A DNA stretch of 64,000 nucleotides from contig JAAALK010000287.1 in NCBI GenBank assembly GCA_019279435.1, positions 70,001,144 through 70,065,143 of the forward strand, in the 5' to 3' direction. Positions 53,066 through 62,837 of this stretch are shown one piece after another (the stretch's first letter is position 1; every line of letters starts with the position of its first letter). The notes below the pieces were generated by a model, which saw only the letters and a list, made by a program, of their open reading frames with translations, was not told the DNA's origin and did no database searches. Origin of the DNA: Zizania palustris. Taxonomy: Eukaryota; Streptophyta; Magnoliopsida; Poales; Poaceae. A program made the translations under genes and the position numbers.

Positions 53066-54427
53066 GTTGTGGTGCGCAACAAAGCTCGACTAGTTGCCCA
53101 GGGTTTTTGCCAAAAAGAGGGTATTGATTTTGAAGAAACTTTCGCCCCTGTTGCCCATCTTGAGTCCATTCACATTCTCTTAGCTTTTGCCACTTCGAAG
53201 GGTTTTAAGCTTTTTCAAATGGACATTAAGAGTGCTTTTCTGAACGGGTTCATAGAGGAGGAAGTTTATGTTAGGCAGTCCACCGGTTTTGAGAACCCTA
53301 AGTTTCCTCGACATGTTTTTAAGCTGCAAAAGGCTTTATACGGGTTGAAGCAAGCCCCCAGGGCTTGGTATGACCAGTTGAAGCAATTTTTGTTGGGGAA
53401 GGGCTTTGTGATGGGTTCGGTGGATAAAACTCTTTTCTTGCTCAGAGATGCTTCAGATTTTTTAGTCGCTCAGATTTACGTGGATGATATTATTTTTGGC
53501 GGTAGTACTAATGATCTTGTGTCCAAGTTTTCTGAGCAGATGCACAATGAGTTTGAGATGAGCCTCATGGGTGAGCTCAAGTATTTCTTAGGGCTCCAGA
53601 TCAAGCAGACCAAGGATGGCACCTTCATCCACCAAGGTAAGTACACTCGTGACATGCTTAAGAAATTTGACTTTGGTGGGGAGTTGAAGCCGCAGATGAC
53701 CCCGATGGGCACATCTGGGGGTCTGGACAAGGATGAGAGCGGCGTCAAGGTCAACGAAAGGGAGTTTCGAGGGATGATCGGTTCGCTGTTGTACTTAACG
53801 GTGACAAGACAAGACATACAATTCACCGTGGGACTTTGCGCGCGTTTTTAGTCTTCACCACGCGCGTCTCATCGACAGGCTGTCAAGCGCATCTTCAGGT
53901 ATCTCACTTATGCGCCTGATCTCGGTCTTTACTATTCAGCATCATCATCACTTGATTTATCTGGTTTTTCGGACGCCGACTTTGGTGGGTGCCGGTTGGA
54001 TCGCAAGTCGACTTCCGGTACTTGCCAGTTTCTTGGTTCTTCTCTTGTTTCTTGGTCTTCTCGAAAGCAATCTGGAGTTGCTCTTTCGACCACTGAGGCT
54101 GAGTATGTGGCTGCTGCTAGCTACTGCTCACAGTTGGTTTGGATGATTTCCACTCTACGAGATTTTGGGTTGTTCTTTCCTACCAGGGTTCCATTGTTTT
54201 GCGACAGCACCAGTGCTATTAGTGTAGGGAAAAACCCTTGCCTCCATTCAAAAACCAAACATATTGATGTGCGCTTTCATTTTCTGCGGGATTAATATGA
54301 GAAAGGTGTCATTGACCTTGTTCATGTTTATACCCATCATCAGTTGGCTGACATTTTCACCAAACCCCTAGATCAGTCTACCTTTGAGCGTTTACGAGGG
54401 GATTTGGGTGTTGTGTATCGTTTCTAG
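53066..54427 (+). pseudogene. copia RT and RNase H, continuation
   Basis: Resumes RT with NKARLVAQGF, FAPVAHLESIHILLAFA, MDIKSAFLNGFIEEEVYV, LYGLKQAPRAWY and the catalytic YVDDIIFGG. A TAG at 53849-53851 (CAG to TAG type) and later stops break it. RNase H shows SDADFGG, TEAEYVAAAS and KTKHIDVRFHFLRD, then HHQLADIFTKPL before a stop at 54425-54427. All core motifs are recognisable. Confidence 0.88.
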
Positions 54428-55768
54428 GATATTTTGCGTCAGTTTTCTTTCTTCTTTACTCTTTTCTTGAGTCTTTTTGTGTGTGTTCATATCTTGCATA
54501 TTCACGTATCACACTTTTGAGCTGCTTCTGTTATATGATTGAACCGTTTTACTCATTCTAGTTGGTACATGCTTTTGATTACTTGTCAATGATCATGCCT
54601 TGTTTCAGTTTGCTTGATATATCTGATATTTGTCATATGCATGGCTTTTATGCTTTAAACTTAAAAAAATGATCACCATTGCTTCTGGTAACTAGCATGC
54701 GTAGGCTGAATGTTCTTGCTATCTGTTACATGCCTTGTAGCTAGTTCCTGACTTAGATGCAAACATGCAACTTGGACATCTTTCTGCTTTAAAACATGGA
54801 TATGTGCTATAAAAATGATAAAAAATCAAGAAAAATGAAAATTCCATGCCTTTTTATGCATAACTTGAAAAGATCCAGGTGGGTTTGCTTTGTCGCATTG
54901 CATTGTTCTGGACTGCGTACCATAGCACTTTGGTATGAATTAGGATAGTGTAATCTATGCCAAGACCAATGTCTTAAGCTTCTGATGGTCCAGTTCTGGC
55001 CTAGGCTTGACTTGGTCGGTCAGCATAAGGTTTGACATGCAAATAACCCTTGGCGAAAAAGAAAAAGGAAAAAGAAAAAGCCTGAAAATTGAAATGATAA
55101 CAAGTTTGCTGAAGCACTTTGTTTTGGACAATGCTTATCTTGGTAGATATCAGTTAGCCTTTGCATCTCATGCTTTACCCTCCTTGTCAACTGGAAAATG
55201 TGGTGATGCTTTTGTTTGCAAAAATTGATAATGCGTGCTAATGACTTTCTTTAGATATTATCTGTTGCACTGATCATGCCATGTATCTTAGACAATATGT
55301 CTTTTGTTGTATCTATTAGATTTTGTAATTGAAGTCAATCATATCTGAGAAGCATGCTTTATTCACTCCACTTGCACCCCAGTTGCATTCATCGCATATT
55401 TTGAGGGGGAGTTGAATTTCAGGGGGAGTCTGTGTCTTTTTCGAGTGCTTGATGAGTTCACTTGTCAACAAGGGGGAGAAATTTTGGGATAAGAGTTTAA
55501 GGGGAGTTTTTGTCCTATTTATCCTTACTCTTTTGATATCCTTGTTGATGTTTCTAAGATCGCACTCATTTTGAGCTTTTACATTTTGGTTAACCATAAT
55601 GACCACTTCTTGCTTTTTGTTTGGCTTTTAGTCATTAGGGTTAAACTTTTACTTTATTTTCTTCTTCTTTGTTTTCTTGTGCTTTGTTTTCGTGTTTCCA
55701 CATGTGTTCGCAGGTACTGAAGAGCTGAAGAAGTGAAGTGTTGACAATGCACTCATCAAGGGGGAGAT
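54428..55768 (+). other. copia 3' spacer with four polypurine-like motifs
   Basis: No env-like ORF can be seen. GGGGGAG motifs occur near 55,405, 55,421, 55,472 and 55,760; the last, AAGGGGGAGA, abuts the 3' LTR and is the likely plus-strand primer. Multiple such motifs are a known trait of SIRE/Maximus elements. Confidence 0.65.
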
Positions 55769-57689
55769 TGAGGAGCCATGCTGAAGAGCGTGGGCCTCAT
55801 GGCTCCAGATGTGATGAGTCATTGTCAACGATAGTCAAAGAGGACAGAAGAAGAGAGAAGATCTGCTGCGTCATGGGCCACGTGTGACTCAGGTACACGG
55901 GCAGCGAGCGACTGTCGGGCAGAGGGGCCACGAAGTCGGGCTGGCCCAATCCGGGTACATGGGCCAGAAGCAGCAGAAGACCCACTGGGTTGTTGACCAG
56001 GATTGACTCAGGTACACGGGCGGTGAGCGATTGCCGGGCTGAGAGAGTTGCGGAGTCGGGCCGGCCCAATCCGGGTACCTGGTGCAAAGTCGGTGGAGGC
56101 TTTGTCAGTTTCGGCGCAAAACTGACGACCGCTGATCTTGTATCGGACTGTCCAGAAGAGAAGCCGTAGTCGCTACGAAAGCTTAGCTTCCGGATAAGTC
56201 ATCTGTATCTCTAGGCCCACAGTCAGTCAGTCGAGTCTGTAAAAAATCCTAAGGGCAGTTTAGTCTTTTCCTTTATTTCAGCGTTTGTAAAAAACCCTAA
56301 GGGGCTGGTGGAATATTCTTGAGTATTGGGCAGCCTATAAATAGAGCCCAATCCCTAGGGTTAGGTCACCCTTTTGCTGAAATCACTTTTTATTCTATTG
56401 GGTCATTTTGTTCCCTGCATTTTTCTCTCTCCTATGTGTGCGCCGCCAGGCTGCTTGCTGCTGTTCATCCTGTTTGTTCTCTGTTTGGATGATTCTATTC
56501 CCTCTGGTTCATGTGCAGCATCTCATTATTAGCTCTGCTGCTTTGTTTTGATGTGCGCAACCATGTTATTTCTGTGTTAATTCTTCATGGTTTCTTCTGT
56601 TCTTCACGTGAGGAGTACTAGTTCTTGCTGGTTGCAAGTAGTACTACTTCTGTGTAGCAACAGTACACTAGTACTCTAGCTTGCTTTTTCTGCGTAGCTT
56701 TTTGATCGAAGTAGACAGAGCTGAGTATCTTTTCTGGCTGTTTTCTGGCGAAGCCTCCTTCTCTGTTCGAAGCCCCTCAGCTCCGTGAGGCAGGCTTCGA
56801 TCTAACATCCTCGAGGGCTTCGCTTGAACTTCGACTTCACTTTGTGTACTGTGTTTCTAGCTTCGAAGTACGTTTTGTGCTCTGTTAGCTTGACTTACTT
56901 CGACCGTCTGTGCGAAGGTGTACTCCGACAAGCTTCGAAGTTGGCTTCGAAGCTTGTCTCTCTGGTAGACTTCGCTCAACGTGAGTTCGAAGCTTGTCCT
57001 TCGAAGTTAACCCTCGGTTCGAAGGTCTCAACTTCAGTTGTCATACCTCGACCAAGCTAGCTTCGAAGGTTGAGTGTAGGCTTCGATTTCTGCTCACTGC
57101 TGTGTGTTTGGCTTCGCTTGTCTTTCGAAGGTAGCTTTTCTGTGAACTGTGTTCAAAGTGTTCTGATCGAAGTCTGAGGCTTCGAAGTATACTGTTCGAA
57201 GCAAGCTTCGATACGATCATACTTCGCTTTGGAGCATACTTCGCTCATTGCTACATTCTAACTAGGCTAGACACAACAAACCTTCGGCACTTTCTGGACA
57301 ACCTTCGCTAGACTTCATCAAGAACCTCCGAAGCAGACTTCGACACTGCGAAGCCGGCTTCAACACTCCGAAGCAGGCTTCGCCAAGTCTCGACCAGGAG
57401 ACAAATCTGAACAGTAACTTCTCCTCCCCTTACATGTATACTTAGATCATTTGCTGAGAAGTTTTATCTGCCTTGATTTGAACATTCTGTTTATCTACCT
57501 ATTAGCACTGTATTGGTGTTTCCCTGTTTTGGACACCGGTCATTTCTAGGCTAGATTATTTAGGCTTGGTTGATTTGTTTTGCTGCTTAGTATTTTGAGG
57601 TGCATTGGGTTTTGGGAACAGGCCATTGATTCGAAAGAATTTTTAGGCGCCCATTCACCCCCCCTCTGGTCGCTACTTTCGGTCCTACA
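55769..57689 (+). repeat. 3' LTR of the copia element (full length)
   Basis: 1921 bp with TATAAATA at 56336-56343. The middle (56,740-57,180) is packed with TTCGAAG/CTTCGAA motifs. It is the intact version of the LTR deleted at 36408-37422. Confidence 0.92.
56336..56343 (+). promoter_or_regulatory. TATA box of the copia LTR
   Basis: TATAAATA within CAGCCTATAAATAGAGCCC. The corresponding sequence is missing from the 5' LTR. Confidence 0.65.
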
Positions 57690-57694
57690 ACTTG

Positions 57695-58767
57695 CCCCCG
57701 AAATGAACTCGTCCTCGTTCTTTAGCCGGATTATGGTGACAAAAGCATCGATCTTTCTATACAAGTTAGATATAAAGCGACGCAAATAATTCATCTTGCC
57801 TAGCAACTTTTGCACATCTCTCTTGCATGTCGGCGCTTCAAAGTTCCTATTTTTTCAAGCCTCTTAGGATCAATCTCAATACCTCTTTCGTGAATCATGA
57901 ATCCTAAGAACTTGCCCACCGACATGCCAAACACACACTTGTGTGGGTTCATTTTTAATCCATACCGACACATTCTATCAAAGGCAACTCTCAAATCAGC
58001 TAGATGGTTGCCCATAGCATCCAATTTGACTACAACATCGTCTATATAGACCTCTAGCATAACTCTAGCAAGTCATGAAAGATCAGGTTCATAGCACGTT
58101 GATAAGTAGCTCCAGCATTCTTGAAACCAAAAGTCATAACGACCCACTCAAATAAACTAGGGAAAATTACTCACATGCCATTATAATTTTTAGAAATTGC
58201 CTATATGCCACTGTCAGTGACTGTGGTGGCCCCCATGTGTCAGTGACACATCGATGGCATATTGGCAAACCGCAAAAATTATAATGGCACGGAAAAAATT
58301 AACCCAATAAACTAACAAAACCAAGGCATCGAAAGGCTGTCTTGCAGACATCCTCTTCGGCCATAAAGATTTGATTATAACTGGCGTTGCCATGAAGAAA
58401 GCTTAGTACCTTGTGTCCTAAAGCATCGCTGATCAACATGTCGACTATCGACATGGGATATTTGTCCTTCAGAGTGGCCTTGTTCAGATCCCTGAAATCA
58501 ATACAAACTTGTATTTTTATGCTGTCCTTATTTTCTACAGGCACGATGTTAGCAACCCATTCAGCATACCTGCACGACCTAATAAATTTAGCCTTGAGCA
58601 ATCGTTCTATCTCCTCTTTAACCCGGTCATACACAGCCAAATTAAAACGACGAGGGGGTTGTTTATAAGCCCTAAACCTAGGTTTGATAGGCAGTCGATG
58701 TTCTACGAGCTCGTGGCTTAGTCCGGTTGAGAAACCAAGTGAGGTTTTCACCGTGGTTCCATTTTTA
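57695..58767 (-). pseudogene. RT of the minus-strand gypsy
   Basis: Minus strand reads LPIKPRFRAYKQPPRRFN, IQVCIDFRDLNKATLKDKYP, after the MITE VMTFGFKNAGATYQ, then VYIDDVVVK with the catalytic Asp pair and MNPHKCVFGMSVGKFLGFM, then KMNYLRRFISNL. It ends at the copia TSD and continues at 36402. The N-terminus is cut by the LTR at 58768, so gag and protease of this element are not in the window. Frameshifts occur near 57,820 and 58,060. Confidence 0.78.
58160..58305. mobile_element. Mutator-type MITE in RT (146 bp)
   Basis: Ends GGGAAAATTACTCACATGCC and, inverted, GGGTTAATTTTTTCCGTGCC, sharing the inner block GCCATTATAATTTTT. The perfect 9-bp TSD AATAAACTA (58151-58159, 58306-58314) is the length made by Mutator-like elements. 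Confidence 0.82.
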
Positions 58768-61700
58768 TGATGAGTGATTGACGAAGTTGGCTATGGTGAT
58801 GTTTGGATGCTTATGTATGGGTTGCATGGAGGTATGTGTGTCTGTGCTTGTCTCGTGTGTGCAGGGTTGAGATACTTGTCAACTGTTGATGGCAAGTGAT
58901 CAGGGTTAGACAGGGAGTCTAATGCCAGATGGTCAAGGATCCCAGTCAAAGTTAAAAGTGACCTCAGATGTACGTATGGAGACGAAGCAAGACATGGGAT
59001 AATGGTTAGTCGAGACGAGGTTGTAGGACCGAAAGTAGCGACCAGAGGGGGGGGGGGGTGAATGGGCGCCTAAAAAATTCTTTCGAATCAATGGCCTGCT
59101 CCCAACACCCAACGCTCCTCAAAAGACTAAGCCACATAGCGTGAACAGATTGCCTAAGTCTAAAAGTATCTAGCCTAGAAACAACCGGTGTCAAAAACAG
59201 AGAAACACCAATACAGTGCTAATAGGCAGATACACAAAATATTCAAGACATGGCAGATCATACTTCTCAGTAGAATAATTTAAGTACACAAGGAATGGGA
59301 TGATAAGTTACTGTTCAAAATCTGTCTCCTGTTCGGAACTCGGCGAAGCCTGCTTCGCAGTGTCGAAGCCTGCTTCAGAGTCCCATGTCGAAGTCTAGTG
59401 AAGGCTGTCGAGGAAGTGCCGAAGGTTTGTTGTGTCTAGCCCAGTTAGAGTGTAGCAGTGAGCGAAGTATGTTGCGAAGCGAAGTATGATCGTATTGAAG
59501 CTTGCTTCGAACAATATACTTCGAAGCCACAGACTTCGATCAGAACGCTTCGAACACAATTCACAGAAAAGCTACCTTCGAGAAACAAATGAAGCCAAAC
59601 ACACAGCAGCGAGAAGAAATCGAAGCGTATACTCTACCTTCGGAGCTAGCTTGATCGAGGAATGACAACCGAAGTTGTGACCTCCGATCCAATGGCTAAC
59701 TTCGAATGACAAACTTCAAACACATAAACTGAAACCTTCGGAAAGACAGCAGCAGTAAAACCTTAGAGAACCCACATCGAGCGAAGTTTACCAGAAAGAC
59801 AAGTTTCGAAGCTGACTTCAAAGCTTGTCGAGGTATTTGCTTCGAAACACTCGAGTCAGAGAACACCTTCGCAAAGACCGTCGAAGTATGACAAGCCAAC
59901 AGACTAAATGCAAAACATACTTCGAAGCTAGATTCACAAGACAAGAGCGAAGTTAAAGTTCTATCGAAGCCCTCGAAGATATCAGATCGAAGCCTGCCTC
60001 ACAGAGCTGAGGGACTTCAAACAGAGAAGGGGGCTTCGCCAGAAACAGCCAGAAAAGTTACTTGGCCCTGTCTACTTCGATCAAAAAGCTACACAGGAAA
60101 AAGCAAGCTAGAGTACTAGTGTACTGTTGCTACAGGGAGTAGGTACTACTTGCTGCATGCAAGAACTAGTACTACTTCCGTGAAGAACAGAAGCAATAGA
60201 ACCACAAATACTCAAGAATAAACAGGCTGCGCACGTCAAAGAAAATGTAAACAACAGAAGAATCTCTGCAACTTGAAATGACAAGAGAATAGAATAGAAG
60301 TTCACAGATTCATGAAGAACAGAGTCTAACAACACTGCATGTAGAAATGAAAACAACCTCAGCAAGACCCTAGCGGTGCACAAACAGGAATGAGCAGGAA
60401 ACAAGGGAATAAAAGTGACCTAATTGATTAAAAAGTGAATTCTAGAAGGGTGACCTAACCCTAGGGATTGGGGCCCTATTTATAGGTTGCCCAATGACTA
60501 GGAATATTCCACCAGCCCCTTAGGGTTTTTTTACAGACGCTAAAATAAAAGGAAAAGACTAAACTGCCCTTAGGATATTTTTACAGACTAGACTGACTGA
60601 CTGTGGGCCTAGGGACAAAATAGAAAATTCCTATATACAGATGACTTATCCGGAAGCTAAGCTTTCGTAGCGACTACGGCTTCTCTTCTAGACAGTCCGA
60701 TACAAGATCAGCGGTCGTCAGTTTTGCACCGAAACTGACAAATCCTCCACCGACTTTGCACCAGGTACCCGGATTGGGCCGGCCCGACTCCGCAGCTCTC
60801 TCAGCCCGGTAATCGCTCACCGCCCGTGTACCTGAGTCAATCCTGGTCAACAGCCCAGTGGGTCTTCTGCTGCTCCTAGCCCATGTACCCGGATTGGACC
60901 AGCCCGACTTCGCAGCTCTCTCAGCCCGACAGTCGCTCGCTGCCCGTGTACCTGAGTCACACGCGGCCCATGACACAGCAGATCTCCTTTCTTTTTCTGT
61001 CCTCTTTTGACTATCGTTGATAATGACTCATCACATCTGGAGCCATGAGGCCCACGCTATTCAGCATGGCTCCTTAGAGGTGTTGATCAAGTCAGCAAAA
61101 GGGAAGCTAATACAAGTGACAAGGCGGCTCGAGGGATCGAGAGCGAGAGAGACTTGTTGGCAGTCGAGTTCGTGGACTGACGACAAACGTTGATGATCTG
61201 GGAGGCTTTGTCGGTTTTTGCTGAAAACCGTCTCATCTCTAAATGTTTTTAAATTCCAAAAAAATACATAATGGTCTTTAGGTAATTACTTAGAACTCTT
61301 ACCCTAGTGGCAGTTTTGTAAATCCTCTCTTAGGTTTGCCTATAAAAGGAGGTCCTAGCCTAGGGGTGAGGGTTACAAATTTCAGAAAAGCACTAGCCTG
61401 AACCTTTCTCTACAAATACAATGCATTAGCTTTGCCTTTTGGTGTTTTATTCCCATGATTCAGAAGAAAGTTTACTGCTGAAGTCTATTTGCCGAATGAG
61501 CTACAATTAGCAATGGATTATCCCGATGTGTCTCTGTGTTGGTTCTTTTCTTGATGTTCTATTTCAACTATCTTTAATCATTGATGAGGAAATGTTTTGA
61601 TTCACTTGTCTCTTCTGCTTTATACCTTGTGAGAAGAAACATTTTACTGGTTACAGTACACGATAGTTCCTATTGTGATTCATGTTAAAAGACTGAATCT

Positions 61701-62837
61701 CGTTTTTTTGATGAACTTCTTTTGATTTTGGTGTGACTAGAGACATGGTTCAGATTTCTAGATGATTCTTAGTTAGAGTTTGCTTTGGATCATCTCATTT
61801 CTACCATGAACAGAAGCTTTTGCCAAGAACAATTTCTGAAGTCTTAGGATTCATTTTATGTGCAGACTTTCTTTTTGATGTGATCTAATGTCTTTTGGAG
61901 GTTAGTTAGACTTATTGCTATTGTTGTAAAGCTGGTGGAAGTACTGGGTTCACTTGCTCATCTTGTCCCATGAAAAGCACCTTTACTGAAAAGCAACAGT
62001 AATGTCTACATGCTGTCTGGAACATGTCTGAATCAGCTCTTCTTTTTGGTTTATCCCTGTCCAACTGCTTTGTGTACTGACGTCAGATTTAGATTCCTTT
62101 TGCTTCATCAATGTGCTGGTTCTGATAAAGTTTATTGTGTTGTTAACTGATATGTGTTAAAAGTCATAGCATGGATTCAAGCAGATGCTCCATTATCATT
62201 CAGCATTGCTAAAAGGCTTGACTTAATTATTTTTACCTGAATTGATATTTCTGATGAAAGAAAGTCTGAGCTGGTTTCTGAATTACTGCTGGTTGATCTG
62301 AATATTGAATAGCTTGCATCTTTTAGCTATTTTCAGAACAAACATCAGTAATTTTCTGTGATTGCACTTGGTCCTGATTATGATCTTCACTGAAAAACAA
62401 TGTGATTCTCTGTTCTATCTCTTCAAGATCAAGCATACACATCTGAATTTTGGGTCCTCACTTTAGTTCAAAGAAATTCTATAGTATTGCATTAAGATTG
62501 TTTTCAGTGTTATGCAATTCTGTTCTTGACTGAATATTCTGGTTGCACCTGAAATGATTAAAGCTTCAGTACTAATGTTTGATCCATGTGAGCAGAAGTA
62601 CTTAACTAGTGCTTGAAGATTCATGTATTAATCTGCTGTTGCATGAAATTGATTTGAGTCTATGGATGAAACCTGAACTATGACAATTTAATGAAATACA
62701 TTGTTCTTACTACTGTACTAACAATTTTCTTGATCAAAATTTGTGGGCTCTTTCTATTCTCTGAAATCTCTCTATATCAACTCTGAACAAGGTTTTGGGA
62801 TTCACATGAATACTGAATTTGGTTGGTCCTGATCTGT
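58768..62837 (+). mobile_element. Copia-type LTR split by an inverted solo LTR
   Basis: Begins TGATGAGTG where gypsy RT homology stops. It continues after the insert (59022-61076) with a TATAAAAGG box at 61341 and long T-rich non-coding sequence, as in large copia LTRs. I could not find its TSD or a partner, and the right end at about 62,837 is set only by the start of the next LTR. It may be a solo LTR. Confidence 0.4.
59022..61076 (-). mobile_element. Inverted solo LTR of the copia family (2055 bp)
   Basis: The reverse complement of the copia LTR at 55769-57689 from TGTAGGACCGAAAG to CATGGCTCCTTA. The perfect TSD is GAGGT (59017-59021, 61077-61081). Contains the same TATA region (inverted, near 60,480) and TTCGAAG-rich centre. 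No interior. Confidence 0.9.

Larger units (their letters stand above)
36408..57689 (+). mobile_element. Ty1/copia element, SIRE/Maximus-like, carrying a nested Tat gypsy
   Basis: LTRs 36408-37422 and 55769-57689 begin TGAGGAGCC and end GGTCCTACA. The perfect TSD is ACTTG (36403-36407, 57690-57694). The primer-binding site TGGTATCAGAGC is at 37425-37436. Gag has a zinc knuckle and a long coiled coil. RT and RNase H are present, but protease and integrase are missing. Without the 12.4-kb insert (40656-53065) it is about 8.9 kb. It landed in pol of the minus-strand gypsy and split the SGAS|QQSA region. Placement in the SIRE/Maximus group rests on the long coiled-coil gag and the GGGGGAG motifs. 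Confidence 0.9.

Noticed and set aside
52582..53093. ORFs in the Tat-like LTR
   Set aside because: LTR sequence with CTTCCGGAAGG repeats; the frames are mirrored on both strands and no protein family fits.
54428..55768. An env-like gene in the copia element
   Set aside because: No frame of useful length, no signal peptide or membrane segment in the spacer.
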